A stretch of 64,000 nt of DNA from Hormiphora californensis. Its lineage: Eukaryota > Ctenophora > Tentaculata > Cydippida > Pleurobrachiidae. The notes under the pieces are model-generated. The model ran no database searches, was not told the DNA's origin, and was given only the letters and a program-made list of their open reading frames with translations. This document shows, piece by piece, positions 1-13,463 of this stretch. The translations under genes were made by a program, and so were the position numbers. Every line of letters starts with the position of its first letter. Position 1 is the stretch's first letter. The DNA lies in assembly GCA_020137815.1 (NCBI GenBank), contig CM035361.1, positions 6,048,340 through 6,112,339 of the forward strand. Direction: 5' to 3'.

Positions 1-430
1 TTTCGCACCATGCGGCTATAATGCGCTAAAATGCGTCATACTGTTTCCTTTATATGCGAAAAAAATGCTTTTATAAAACCCCCAAACTGCCCTCAATATC
101 GCACTGTAGCCTGGAGAAAACTCAAAAAGTGCTTTTTTAAAAAGCACGTTTTTTATAACCCGGCTTAAAAAAGCGTTTTGCGTCTATAATGCTTCTATCA
201 TGCTCTATATGGGTCTAGTACACTAATGTAGCGTTTGGTGCTGCTATATCGTCTATAATGCGTCTATAGTGCGTCTATAAGGTGTTTTTGGGGGGGGGGT
301 TTTTATTGCGCCTATAATCGGCTATACGCGTCGCGTCTAAAAAATGCGTTTTATTGCTGTTATAATGCTCTATATTGCGTCTATAGCTGCTTACGAAATT
401 GCGTCTATATTGCGTGTGTCTAATGGTCAA
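1..430. repeat. Degenerate short tandem repeat, TATAATGCGTCTA type
   Basis: The first 430 bases repeat variants of a unit of about 11-13 bases (TATAATGCGTCTA, CTATAATGCG, CTATATTGCG), imperfectly spaced. No coding exon is visible. The repeat probably continues to the left of the window. Confidence 0.6.
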
Positions 431-539
431 AATTGCTTTTAAAAGTTTTTAAAAGCTCAATCGGGTACTGGGTCTTAAAAGTGGGATCCCAAAAATTTCA
501 AAATTCCAATTCCTTTTTTTTAAGTAACAAAAGTTCGAA

Positions 540-720
540 TCCCTACACCATTCCGCTTTTTTTTCCTTTCCTTTTCCTCCTCTCCCTCTTTCTCCCTCTC
601 CCCCTCTCCCTTCCCTCTTTCCTCTTCTCTCCTCTCCCCTCTTTTTTCTTCCTCTCCCCCCTCTTCTCCTCTCTCTCTCTCTCACTCATCTCTCTCTCCA
701 CACTTTCACCAACTTTGAGT
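540..720. repeat. Pyrimidine-rich low-complexity tract
   Basis: This is an almost pure C/T run with a (CT)n core. Open frames here are Ser/Leu/Pro-only (or Arg/Glu-only on the other strand) and are not genes. Confidence 0.7.
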
Positions 721-1190
721 CTCTTTTCAACTGCAGAAGAGCACGGTTCCTAGAAATATATTGTTCGAGTATATCTTCAACTATAACGGCCGGGTTGATC
801 TTATCAAACTAAATTTTCACATGAAGACCCCCTCCTCAAGTTCCTCCAGGCAGAATCTGAGTTCACAACACATAATCCGGTGTTCTGTGGTATTGTCCAG
901 TGGATTGTATCGCATCCTGAAAAGAAGGGTGTGAGAATAGGTTTGACCCCTAGCTAAAAAGCGTCACGTACACAACACAACCGCAATTTAAAAGTACGGG
1001 TGCTTCCCGGCGTGATGTAGAGAAACTTTTTGAGGAGGGGAAAGCGTGCGCGCCAAGAGTCTCCGTCGCACGTGGGAATCCCCGCGCACAACTCAACAAC
1101 CCTCGGGAGAGAGCACCGCGCGTTCCTGCAAGTCAGTTTTGGGAGGGAGCTGGTTGCGTGCATTGTAATTTCCTGCACAAGCAGCTGCAA
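721..1190. other. Gene-free mixed sequence
   Basis: Ordinary-complexity DNA with no supported exon, element end or RNA gene. Probably intergenic, or intronic or 3' to the minus-strand collagen gene. Confidence 0.4.
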
Positions 1191-1246
1191 GGGGGGAGGG
1201 AAAACAGTTTAGGGGAATGTGGAAGAACAAAATAAAAATGTTGCCT

Positions 1247-1278
<32 letters not shown>

Positions 1279-2345
1279 GAGAGAAAGAGAGGAGAGAAAG
1301 AGAGAAGGGGAAGGGGAAGAGAGAAGGAAGGAAGTGGAAAAGGGTTTTAGGGGGGAGGAGAGAGGGGGGAAAAAAGGGGAAAAGGGGGAGAAGAAAAAGG
1401 AAAAAAAATAGATGAGTGTGTTTGTGTGTCAAGCAGATTGGTGTATGCCATAAAAAATATAATTCCCCACTCTTCAAGTTGTCTGATAATTTAGGTCTGA
1501 TAAAACATGTCATTAGTCATCATCTCCACCACCACACCCCTCATCCACTTTATCCACCAAACTCTCTATCACTCCATCACGGGGATCAGTTGCCAACAAC
1601 TCACAGCATCTGATACGATATTCTGCCCTTCCATCAAGGAGGGAGGTCCGTTTTCTAGAGGTAAATATATCTTTATCATTGCGTGGGAAGATTTGGAAGC
1701 TATTCATGCAGCTGCTGCAGCAGAGCTCTCGATGGGGTCACGTTCTAGCTCGATTTCAGCTGGGCATCTTGAGGATCGAATAGGGTGATGGAGAAGGGGA
1801 AAGGGGGGGGGAGAAAAGGGGGGGAAAAAGAGAGAGGGGAGGAAGGGGAAAAGGGGGGGGAAAAAGGGGGGAGGAGGGGAAAAGGGGGGGGATAGGGGGG
1901 GGGGGGGGGGGGGGGGGGGGAAAAGGGGGGGGGGGGAAAAGGGGGGGGCGGGGGGGGGGGGGGGGAGGGGGGAAAAAGGGGGGGGAAAAAAAAGGGAGGA
2001 AAGGCGGGGGGAAAAAAGGGGAAAAAAAAGAAAAGCCTTACTGGCTAATTCTCCTCTTTCCCCTCCCTCTTCCTTTTCTCTCCATTCTCTCTCTCTCTCC
2101 CCTCCTCTCTCCTCTCCCCCCCCCCCTCTCTCTCCCCCCTCCCTTCCCCTCCCCCCCCCTTTTTAAACAAAGGAGGGGAAAAAGCGCTTTGATTTTTTGG
2201 ATGAAACCTCCGGCCCCCCCCCCCCCCCCCCTTTCAAATTTTAAAATTGGGAAAAAAAAAAAAATTTTTTTTAAAAAGGAAAAAGGTTTTTTAAAGGAAT
2301 TTTTTAATGGCAGATTGGGAGAGACGGGAGAGAGAGTCTGAGGGA
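1191..2345. other. Homopolymer-rich, probably low-quality block
   Basis: A purine tract passes into long G runs (about 1800-2000), then C/T runs, then A and T runs. Stacked homopolymers of 8-30 bases on both strands are more like over-called homopolymers than biology. No gene can be read here. Confidence 0.55.
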
Positions 2346-2429
2346 GCGAAGCGGGAGAAGAAGCTCGAAAGCAGCTGGGGACGAGAAATGGAGGAAAGCA
2401 AGCGGGATAGGTAGAAGAGAGAGAAAGAG

Positions 2430-2870
2430 AAGTAGAGAGAAGAGAGATGAGCGATTACTGCGCGGCTCTCTCTCTAACGGGAACGACTCTCTCCTCGACA
2501 GCGCTAACTCCTCCCCTCACTCGCTTAATCCGCCCCTTCCTCTTTACGCCTCGCTCGCCTCTCTCCTCTACCTTGCTCCTTCACTCATCTTGTCTTCGCT
2601 AATCTCTCCCCTCCCCCGCCCCTTCTCCATCCGTCCCCTCAACTCTCTCTCTCCGCTCTCTCTCTCCTCCTCTCCTCTCTCTTCATCTCCTCTCTCCGTT
2701 CTCTGGGTCTCTCTCTTCGCTCTCTCGATCGTCTCTCCTACTCTCCTTTCTACCCTTCTCTCTAGCATTCTTTACTCTCCCTCTCATATCTTCCCGTCTC
2801 TTCATCTTTCTCCTTCTTCTCTCCTCTCGGTCTCTCCCGATCTTACCATTTACAAAGCAGGATATAATAG
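2430..2870. repeat. CT-rich low-complexity tract
   Basis: Degenerate (TCTC)n interrupted by CTCC and CTTC words. No coding evidence. Confidence 0.6.
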
Positions 2871-3058
2871 CGCTTTGATTTTAGGATTTTGAAATACCTT
2901 CCAGACCTTTCTCTCTCTTTATGTGAGAACGTTAAGAGAAATTATCAGTGATATATACCTACTCAGAACGCATGCTTTTTCACCTACTAAGCTGTTTCAT
3001 GTAGGACAAATTAGCAGCAAAGACTGCGAGAGAGGAAGGTATGGATTTCAAAACACAA

Positions 3059-3121
3059 CAACCAATCAGAACTAGTTATTTAGGTCACGTGACTGGTTAT
3101 CAGCCAATCAGGGACCAGTAT
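3059..3121 (+). mobile_element. CCAAT/E-box cassette, short copy with 13-bp target duplication
   Basis: This is the shortest copy of the dispersed cassette. It has CCAATCAG, GTCACGTGAC and CCAATCAG in the standard order but lacks the outer GGAACCGACCGAA-type ends. It is flanked by identical 13-base direct repeats TTTCAAAACACAA at 3046-3058 and 3122-3134. Confidence 0.75.
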
Positions 3122-3512
3122 TTTCAAAACACAAAAGTTTTTCTGAACATATCGCTTGAATGGCGATGAAAATAAATAGTTGCATGTCTATATGTTATTC
3201 AACGGTATATTAGGATAAAAAACGATATCTCTTTATATTTTTTATTTTTCCATAACTCAGCTCTTTGGTAACTTATATCCTCACACAAGTCATCTTATCT
3301 CGTCTTGTATAGTAATACACTCCTCTTATCTCTTTACACACGCTCTTTTGCAGAGATAAGAGGTGTTACTCTAACATTTCTTATCTCTTCACACACGCAC
3401 ACTTCTTATCTATCTTTTTGTTTGCAAATAACTCAATTCTTATCTCTATACTATTTCACTCTCTGTCACACACACTGTTTTCATTATATCGTATCTACAT
3501 TCTACACACACG

Positions 3513-3560
3513 CAGTCGGACCCCGATTTACCGGAACCCCGATTTACCGGGGTCCGACTG
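3513..3560. mobile_element. Minimal pogo/mariner-like palindromic element
   Basis: CAGTCGGACCCCGATTTA on the left is mirrored by CGGGGTCCGACTG on the right, leaving about 48 bases with almost no interior. Related copies near 13729 and 14268 share the same end; the 13729 copy is flanked by TA. Tc1/mariner/pogo families use TA targets, so assignment to that group is an inference. Confidence 0.6.
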
Positions 3561-3601
3561 TATAATATTATTTCTCAGCCCTCTCGTTGCACTCCTCGCA
3601 T

Positions 3602-3928
3602 TGGAGCCTGGCAACCCGTGCCCTAAATCTCTCCAACCCGTGCCCTAAATCTCTCCAACCCGTGCCCTAAATCTCACCAACCCGTGCCCTAAATCTCTCC
3701 AACCCGTGCCCTAAATCTCTCCAACCCGTGCACTAAATCTCTCCAACCCGTGCCCTAAATCTCTCCAACCCGTGCCCTAAATCTCTCCGACCCGTGCACT
3801 AAATCTCTCCAACCCGTGCCCTAAATCTCTCCAACCCGTGCCCTAAATCTCTCTCCAACCCGTGCCCTAAATCTCTCCAACCCGTGCCCTAAATCTCTCC
3901 AACCCGTGCCCTAAATCTCTCCAACCCA
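3602..3928. repeat. Minisatellite, about 22-23-bp unit, about 14 copies
   Basis: Head-to-tail copies of CTCCAACCCGTGCCCTAAAT, with a few variants (ACTAAAT, CTCACC, and one CTCTCTCC expansion). Low unit divergence implies recent expansion. Confidence 0.85.
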
Positions 3929-4175
3929 GCTTCCTTGAAACCATAACACAATCCGTTCCGTTTTTCGAACACCAAAATGTGCTCAAATTCTTTCAGCCCT
4001 AAGACACCAAAATGTGCTTGAAACTCCAATTCTCACAGCCCTAAAAGACAGGAAGAGCGTTCAGTTTTACCTTAAAAATAGCAACATGTCTTACACCTGG
4101 CCCAGCCTAGCTGCTCTCACACATGGGTATACCATGAACACATATTAGTTTAGTGTGTCATCAGTCAAAAGCATA

Positions 4176-4177
<2 letters not shown>

Positions 4178-4236
<59 letters not shown>
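4178..4236. repeat. (CT)n microsatellite
   Basis: A nearly perfect (CT)n run of about 58 bases. Confidence 0.9.
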
Positions 4237-4241
<5 letters not shown>

Positions 4242-4535
4242 ATTTTCTAACATTGTGAGCGTCCATAATAAAGTCTATCGCACTATCTTTCACAGTCTCT
4301 CCATGGCTCCATGGCTCAGAAACCAGCTTGGGCTTGAACTTTTTACAACATTGCATTCTATGTCTCCATAGCAACTGAACACATCATGTGACGTCATATT
4401 GTGACGTCATATCACGGTAACGTCACACTTGTTAAGATGAGTTCACAGCAGTGTATTTTGAATTCCCGGACTTCTGCGCCGTGGTCCATACTTCTTCGGC
4501 TTCTGAAATGGTAAACACGGACCTTGTTTAACAAC

Positions 4536-4745
4536 AGCAAGAAATGGGAGGTAGGAGGGGCCGGGGAGGGGGGGGGGGGAGGGGGCCAGGGAGGGGCGGG
4601 GGCGGGGAGGAGGGGCCGGGGAGAGGGGCCCGGGGAGGGGAGGGGGGCCGGGGAGGGGGGCGGGGAGGTAGGAGGGGGCCGGGGGGAGGGGGGGGAGGTA
4701 GGAGGGGCCGGGGAGGGGGAGGTAGGAGGGGCCGGGGTTGGGGGG
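4536..4745. repeat. G-rich minisatellite (GGTAGGAGGGGCCGGGGAG)
   Basis: About 200 bases of G-runs with recurring GGTAGGAGGGGCCGGGGA words. The open frames give Gly/Arg or Pro/Ser runs only. The many G3-G9 runs could form G-quadruplexes. Confidence 0.7.
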
Positions 4746-4995
4746 CTGTACATCAGGGGAGGATTGGGATTTGATTGAGAAAAGGGGACAGAGTTAGAAT
4801 ATAGGCAGATAGTGTAGAAGTTGCAATATACTAACGAGGGTCTATGGAAGTTTAATAATAATAAGTTGCTAGGAAATTAGATGAAATATTGGCCGAAGAA
4901 GAGTAGGTACAGATCAGTAGGGTCGCCAAGACGAAATAGAGTTCACCAATTGGAAAAGAACATGCAGGTTCTTCGACGTAGAAACTATTGCCAGT

Positions 4996-5108
4996 GACAT
5001 GCTATACAAAACCGAATAACATTTGTTAGGGACATGCTATACAAAACCGTAGAACAGTTGTTAGGGTCATGCTATACAAAACCGCGCCGTATAACAGGGA
5101 CATGCCAC
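4996..5108. repeat. Short tandem duplication around GACATGCTATACAAAACCG
   Basis: The phrase (G)ACATGCTATACAAAACCG occurs three times with TTGTTAGGG spacers, followed by degenerate echoes. No gene. Confidence 0.55.
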
Positions 5109-5129
5109 TATAACTAAGGAAATGCTAGA

Positions 5130-5216
5130 CACAAGTAAACAACCAATCAGAGCTCGTTATTTAGGTCACGTGACTGGTTATCAGCCAATCAGGGACCAGT
5201 ATTTCCTGATTCGGTC
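5130..5216 (+). mobile_element. CCAAT/E-box cassette
   Basis: A copy running from ACAAGTAAACAACCAATCAG through GTCACGTGAC to GATTCGGTC. Flanks share CTAAGGAAAT and GCTAGACAC words, but not as a clean adjacent duplication. Confidence 0.75.
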
Positions 5217-5281
5217 ATGCCACTGCTAAGGAAATAAGTTGCTAGACACATGCCACCGTGCGAATTGATTTTATTTGATAA

Positions 5282-5481
5282 GAGCGGTTGCTATGGGAGT
5301 GAACCCCTGTTAGGGACGCACCGTGGTTGCCATGGGAGTGAACCCCTGTTAGGGACGCACCGTGGTTGCCATGGGAGTGAACCCCTGTTAGGGACGCACC
5401 GTGGTTGCCATGGGAGTGAACCCCTGTTAGGGACGCACCGTGGTTGCCATGGGAGTGAACCCCTGTTAGGGACGCACCGTG
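5282..5481. repeat. 39-bp minisatellite, five copies
   Basis: Five nearly identical 39-base units (TTGCCATGGGAGTGAACCCC, then TGTTAGGGACGCACCGTGG). As 39 is divisible by three, several frames stay open on both strands, but no splice sites or start context support coding. Confidence 0.85.
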
Positions 5482-6528
5482 CGAGTTGAGCGAAGAAAGA
5501 CCTGGAAAACCAAAAACACACACATGCTGAAGATAGACCATGTTAACCAGGAATGTGTTAACACGATGACACGTGCAATAGAAATGTTAACTAATTCATG
5601 TTAACTAACATGACGTGCTAAAAAGAGCCGATAAACACACACATGCAAAAGAGAGAGAGTTTTAAAGATATCACGTTCAACCATGCCACATATTTTACAG
5701 GAACATTTAACATTAATTTAACATTTAACATGCTTTCCTAAGCAGGATATTGGTCCAACAAAAACATGATTTTAAATCAATTCCAAAATAAACACATGAT
5801 TTGACAACGCGATTATTATGCGTGACATGTTTTTCATTTTGTCCCACGACATTGTTGTCCATATAAAGATGGCTTCAAAAGTTATTTCTATTTCATAACA
5901 TGCAAAAATTATTGCATATAATATAAAACTCACACAAAGACAGAAATATGGAACAGCCGCAGATACATCAGACGTATAACACATCAAGGAAGGAAAAGAG
6001 AGAGAAGAAGCAAGCTTCAGCAATTGGAATAGCGGACTAGGGGGGGGGGGGGTGTTGGGGGGCTTGTTTTGGGTACTTTTAGAGGGTTTTGGAGGGGGTA
6101 CAGGGTGTTTGGTTTTTTTCTTGCTGTTTTTGTTCAAGGTCAGTGTTAACCATATATTTCAGAAGGACAGAAAATGTGCAGCAACCACCTCTCTCCTTCT
6201 CTCTCTTAAAAAAGATAAAGATAGTATCTTTATCTCTTTCTCTTTCCAGAGTTTGGAAGTTGTAAGAGTTGAGGGGAGGGGTGGATGCTGCATGTGGACA
6301 ACACGACAATGAAATAGTTTTTGAAGAGGCCAATATCCTGCGTAATAAGGTTTTCATGCACATATCAATCTCTATCTTTCTATCTTTTTTTACTCCATTT
6401 GTCGTCAGTGGTGAGACAGCGGCACAGCATGATTCTGGAGTTCTATCTTTAGAAATGCTTTTTACCCGATGGATTGAATATTTTAAAGAAATAATTCAGA
6501 ATGTGTTTTCGACAGATAGAGGTAGTGT

Positions 6529-6530
<2 letters not shown>
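5482..6530. other. Gene-free stretch
   Basis: Mixed AT-rich sequence with a short G-run at 6039-6063. No exon with consensus splice sites and no element ends were recognised. Confidence 0.35.
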
Positions 6531-6627
<97 letters not shown>

Positions 6628-6640
6628 AGAGAGAGAGTAA
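6530..6640. repeat. (GA)n microsatellite
   Basis: An essentially pure (GA)n run of about 110 bases. Confidence 0.9.
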
Positions 6641-6754
6641 GAGAGAGGAATAAAAAGGGTAGGATAAATGATAATTTTGTGCTGCTGTACCGCTTGAAAG
6701 ATGTCACATAATATGTCAGTAGAATTATTATAGGGGTCAGATAGTTTTCACTCC

Positions 6755-6815
6755 ACAATTAATTAATTACTTATTACTTAATAAGTTAATTAATTAACTA
6801 ATTAATCAATTTACT
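6755..6815. repeat. AT-rich imperfect palindrome (TTAATTAA words)
   Basis: Repeated TTAATTAA/AATTAATT words on either side of ACTTATTACTTAATAAGTTA form an imperfect inverted repeat. Function unknown. Confidence 0.5.
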
Positions 6816-7137
6816 CCTTTCCTCCTTGCCAAGAAAGAAGGAAAGAGACAACAGGGGTGATAGAAGAATACAATTATTGTGCTGCACAGGTTTTTGTGTT
6901 TTTTGTTGAAAGAAACTTTACAGACAACACGCTTTTTAATGAAAATATGACAGTTGCTACAGTAAACCATTCTAAATTATATAAAAACAAGGGGAGTACT
7001 ATATATTCCCCCCAAGATTATATATAATTTGGATATATATTCGAGCTTGGCGAGCGAGGCGATATAGCACAGCGATATATAGTAGAGATAGAAAAAAAAG
7101 ATAGCGATAGATTAAAAAAAAGTAAATTAGTTCTTAC

Positions 7138-8261
7138 CTCCATCCTATTGAAGACATGGCGTGAGCGGGACACATGATTTTAACAGATTCCAGATCTGGA
7201 TTTTCTTTTACCCAACCTGGAACGGAGGGCTGGTTAGAAGGTTAGGGGGTTAGTTAGAAGATTGGGGAGGGGTGGTTAGAAGATCCGAGAGGGGGAAGAG
7301 AGGGAGGTTGAGAAAGTGGTCAGAAGATTGGGGGCACGATTGTGTAAAGTTGTTGAAACTATTCCGATAGAGTTCAGAAAATAATGAATATTATTCCCAA
7401 AACTTACTGTCTTCAGGATGCCAGATGCAGTTCTTATGTTGTATCACCATCCCTGAATAGCCTGGTTCCCCCTTCTCTCCCCTCGTGCCCTTCTGGCCTG
7501 GCGTCCCTGGTTTACCCTGTCTGCCCTCCGGACCACGGTCTCCGGTGTCTCCCTGTGTGAATGGGTCAGGTTAGACACGAAACAAAATGGTAAACCAATC
7601 AGAACTGCCGATAGTATAATATGCCGCATAAAATCTTGTAATAATTGGGGGATGTTAGATATTTTTTCCACGGAACGAATTCCTAATAATTCTTTGCCGA
7701 CAGGATATATAATATTTGACGGACCGTGATCCGATAAATGGGCAATTTTCCAAATCAGGAACTATGTCGCCGGCAGGATTATATAGCTACAAAATATCAT
7801 TCTGTCCCATCCCCATTACCTCTCAGATTTCTAGAAAGTTCCGCCCAATATTCCTGACCCCATATAATTCTGTACCATGGGAGTGATATATAGACATTTT
7901 GAAGTCACGATCGAAGCACGAAGAAACTCTATGACTATTAACCCCGGATTTTAACCCCATACAGCATTCCCCGTATTTTAATCTCATTCCGCATTTAACC
8001 CCCGGAATTTCAGAGCCCCCCCTAAAAACCCCCGGAATTTCAAACCCCCCACTGAACATTACCTTAGGTCCAGCAGGTCCCGTAGCACCGTCTAGACCAG
8101 GTAAACCGTCGTAACCTGGCGGTCCTGGGAGAGAGAGGAAGGTTTTATTAAAGTAATTATAGATACATGTATTTGAATTAATTATACTCTAACTCTCTAA
8201 AAAGTACTAAAATCTGTTCAAATGCAATTCTTACCCCTTGGCCCCCTTTCTCCCCTCGGTC
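7138..8261 (-). CDS. Collagen Gly-X-Y exons and C-terminal exon of the EMI-EGF-collagen gene
   Basis: Minus-strand exons are 8235-8261, 8063-8124, 7408-7552 and 7138-7216, each with AG acceptors and GT donors and compatible phases. The first three encode uninterrupted Gly-X-Y triplets (for example GPRGERGPRG, and about eleven triplets starting GDTGDRGPEG), the hallmark of a collagen triple helix. The helix ends in 7408-7552 and continues into a non-collagenous tail with NCIWHPED and, in the next exon, VKIMCPAHAM. Two Cys in such a tail could form a disulfide (inference). The last exon either splices at AG|GTAAG or stops at the TAA inside that same donor (7135-7137). EGF exon and collagen exon phases (all phase 1) agree, linking these exons to 29.4-36.0 kb. 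More collagen exons may lie in the poor sequence or the gap. A CTHRC1-like tail was considered but not established. Confidence 0.8.
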
Positions 8262-8368
8262 CTCTCAACTTGTTAGGAGGGCTGGCTGTGGGCTGGTTGG
8301 TAGTGGGGTAGTCTGTTGTGTAGACTGGATCCCTTTGGATTCCTCTCACTGCTGCCTGGTAGGACCCC

Positions 8369-8606
8369 GTCTGGGCTAACCACTGTCATGGGGGAAATGG
8401 GGGTTAGTCTGGGCTAACCACTGTCATGGGGAGATGGGGGTTAGTCTGGGCTAACCACTGTCATGGGGGAAATGGGGGTTAGTCTGGGCTAACCACTGTC
8501 ATGGGGGAGATGGGGGTTAGTCTGGGCTAACCACTGCAAGGGGGAAATGGGGGTTAGTCTGGGCTAACCACTGTCATGGGGAGATGGGGGTTAGTATTCT
8601 CGATTG
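8369..8606. repeat. Minisatellite, about 38-bp unit, about six copies
   Basis: Repeats of GTCTGGGCTAACCACTGTCA followed by TGGGGGAAATGGGGGTTA with small length variants. It lies immediately upstream (minus sense) of the first visible collagen exon, so it is intronic if that gene model is right. Confidence 0.8.
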
Positions 8607-9985
<1,379 letters not shown>

Positions 9986-10465
9986 AAACAATACCAGCCA
10001 ATGCTAAGACCATGACGATGGGCCGAGAGCTGCTCCACTATAATTATACCCATACAAACATGAACTGTCTACATTTTACGACTCTCTGCACTTCCTGACA
10101 CAACAGTATCACCTCATCTACATAATATCGAGGATGTACCACTCGCAGCTTAAGTCAATAATATTGGTGAATTGTTGTTATCGGCAACTGATGCAAGCAT
10201 CTACCTTGATCTGCCGAACCTTCACAGGAGTGTCATTTTATGAAAATATAGTGTGAAAACATTTAGCAGGCGGCAGGCGCCACATCTTCGTAAATACAGT
10301 GTGAGCCACACAACATATACCCCATCAAACCCCAAATTCTTCCTCCGTATCATGCACCCTATGTGAACTCCAAATTGAATCAGGGATGGTATGTGTCAAT
10401 TTTAGTAGGGTAATTAGGGGCAGCTGCTGCAGAGCAGGCTTATCACATGAGTATAACAGTAAATA

Positions 10466-10691
10466 CTTTACACCTCACCTCACCAGTCACCTTACCAGTC
10501 ACCTTACAAGTCACCTTACCAGTCACCTCACCAGTCATCACCTCACTCCCATACCATCACCTCACCTCACCTCATCACTAACCTCATAACACGCACCTCA
10601 CGTCACCCCGTAATCACCATACAGTCACAGCACTGTCAACAGTACTCACCAGTCACTCACATCAGTCACTCATCACCATCATCATCACTAT
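10466..10691. repeat. CACCTCACCAGT-type tandem repeat next to the gap
   Basis: Degenerate repeats of CACCTCACCAGTCACCTTAC run directly into the N gap. The gap may simply be unresolved repeat. Confidence 0.7.
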
Positions 10692-10791
10692 NNNNNNNNN
10701 NNNNNNNNNNNNNNNNNNNNNNNNNNNNNNNNNNNNNNNNNNNNNNNNNNNNNNNNNNNNNNNNNNNNNNNNNNNNNNNNNNNNNNNNNNN
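10692..10791. other. Assembly gap, 100 N
   Basis: Exactly 100 N, the conventional size for a gap of unknown length. Collagen exons missing from the gene model could lie here. Confidence 0.95.
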
Positions 10792-12120
10792 GAATCCGTT
10801 AAAATTTACTTTAAATACCCGGGGTCTGGGGGAAATTTAACCAAAATGGTTCAACCACACCACTTAAAAAGAATTTTTGGGTGTTTCCCAACGGCCCAAA
10901 CACTGAGAGAGGAAAGGGAGAAGAAGGGGGAGAAGGGAGAGAGAAAAAGAGAAAAGAGAAAAAGGGAGGAGAAAAAGGAGAGAAAGAAAGGGGGAAGAAG
11001 ACAAGGAGTTTCCCAGATTGAAAGGTAATTCGGAAAAATTACAATGGCCATCTTTTTGTCCTGGGGGGGGTGATTTTCTAAAAACCAAAGAATATTCAAG
11101 GTTTTAAGTTTCCATTTTGGGGCCCCAATACTTTGGCTGATAAATAAAACATATTCCAAAAAATTAAAAAAATTACCCCACAACTTCTAGACTATAGGTA
11201 CTAGGTTTCAAAAACAATCATTTAAATTTCAAAACCAAAAGTATATAATATGTCAAAATTTTTGGGTTTTTGGGCGTACTTATTTTGATTCTGGAAATTT
11301 GGAGGCATAAAAATCACACCCCCTATATAAATATATTTTAGGCATCAAATCACCCCCTAAAAACATACTTGACAAGTTGGCAAAGATCCAGGCAAGTGAA
11401 AAAAAGGTGAGAAAAATGTGACAATGACGTAGTAGAACAACCTCCCCAAAGTTAACAGATCAAGATCACACAAGGGACACTGCACATGAACTGTGTGTAT
11501 ATCATGTTCCATACGTTAGTGGCCACGGAACAACTTCAGATGTGGACAGCATGCTCAAAGAGCGGGGGGGTCGGGGGGGACAGTATCTTTCGGTTGAAAG
11601 GGAAATGTTGGGGGAATGATTGGGCAATGACCCGGGTGAGGAAGGGAGAAGAAAATGCGCAAAAAAGACAGCAAGGAAAAAGATCGAGTTCCTCAAAAAA
11701 ATAAACGCCTTTAAACTCTCCTCATCGAAAGCAGTTGGACAATAAAATTTTCCATATACCAGGGGAAATTTTTTCCACAGCTGGTCTACAATTTCCCTAT
11801 CCCTTGGGGGAACTCTTCCCTTCCTCCTTTACAACAACTTACTACCCCCTTATTCTTCTTCTTTTGTATTAAAATTAGGTGGGGAATTTTCCCCCCAATT
11901 TGTCAGAAATTTTCGGGGAATCGATGGGGGGCAATGTCCGGTAAAGAACGAAAAGGGAAATTTCCCCGATGAGGAAGCGGGGACAATAAAATTCGTATAT
12001 TTGGAATTGTTGAAAAAAAAAGAACAATAATTTTTTTTTGGTTTCATCTTGACTTCGCATATAATCGACATTTATCACTAAATTCCAGTGTAGTAACTGA
12101 CTGAGTTGTTATGTTCTAAC
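10792..12120. other. Probable low-quality sequence after the gap
   Basis: Abundant short homopolymer stacks (GGGG, TTTT, CCCC) alternate in otherwise unique DNA. It resembles the damaged block at 26.1-27.9 kb. No gene can be supported. Confidence 0.45.
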
Positions 12121-12429
12121 CCTCTTTTACATTTTCCCGTGTGGGGCACGGCGACATAGGGTCGAGCAAGACAATGATTGAGTGGGGGCGTATTCCCAAC
12201 CCCTGGCCTTTCACCCAAGGCCCCTGGGGGCAGGTTTTAAAAAAAAGGTTTTTTGAAATTGGGTATGAATCAAAGCCTAAAAACAAAAACCCAAAACTAA
12301 AGACGCGGAGAAATTGGTAAATATCATGTTCGTTTAAATTTAAATTTTTGCAAAAACACGTCTCGACGTTCCTAAATGATTTGGACGGGGACACCTGATC
12401 AACAATCACCCCCCCCGTCCAATTGTATA

Positions 12430-12760
<331 letters not shown>

Positions 12761-12769
12761 AAAGCATAA

Positions 12770-13355
12770 GACTTTCGGTGGAAACAAGGCATTCGCCCTC
12801 GCCAAATTGACGCCTGATTTCCCTAATGAACCAATGAACCGTGACGGTAATGAGCACAGTGAAATTACTCTGCATATGGCTTAAATTTAATTATTTAATA
12901 TTCATCGGTATTGTACTTTGAAAGAGGGAAAGTATCGACTTTCGTTAATATGCATGGCACAGGGTGTGGTTTGCAATTAGATTCACGTATACAGATGAAG
13001 CTCTGTTATCGTGTTATCGACAAATTTATCATTCGAAGGAATTCGACCGTACCAAGGCAGAACAAAATAAGGTTGATTATGTTTTTTGAGTTTTTAGCAA
13101 AGAACCCAAAGCAGAAGCGAAAGAATTCTAGACTGCAGCTTTATTAAAAGTTCCTTTGTGACATTCTATTCCATCCACAGTCTGGAACACAGCCCGAAAC
13201 ACAGTCTAGCCAGGCAAGCAACATAAAGATATCATCCAGAATGAATTGATGTTTCAATTTACAACTCCAACAGCTGCATATTGTCTTTGAAGACGCAATT
13301 CAAGTGCTATTGAGACGGTGAAAATGAATATGATGACATGTATACCAGCTCTCTC
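12770..13355. other. Gene-free stretch
   Basis: Ordinary complexity; no exon or element boundary recognised. Confidence 0.35.
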
Positions 13356-13358
13356 GCA

Positions 13359-13463
13359 GGAACTGAACGAAACAAGTAAACAACCAATCAGAACTCGTTA
13401 TTTAGGTCACGTGACTGGTTATCAGCCAATCAGGGACCAGTATTTCCTAATTCGGTCGGTTCC
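13359..13463 (+). mobile_element. CCAAT/E-box cassette, full-length copy
   Basis: GGAACTGAACGAAACAAGTA at the left, two CCAATCAG boxes around GTCACGTGAC, and TTCGGTCGGTTCC at the right. The ends are imperfect inverted repeats (GGAACCGACCGAA consensus). Confidence 0.8.

Noticed and set aside
3602-3928. CRISPR-like regular repeat
   Set aside because: Units are contiguous without unique spacers, in a eukaryotic genome; it is a minisatellite.
4412-4778. Pro-rich and Gly/Arg-rich open frames on both strands
   Set aside because: They are translations of a G-rich minisatellite and open on both strands.
5242-5541. Repeated 13-residue open frames over the 39-bp minisatellite
   Set aside because: The repeat length is a multiple of three, so open frames are expected; no other coding evidence.
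7138-7216. Calling the collagen gene tail a CTHRC1-type domain
   Set aside because: Cys spacing is only loosely similar and the following exons could not be found.
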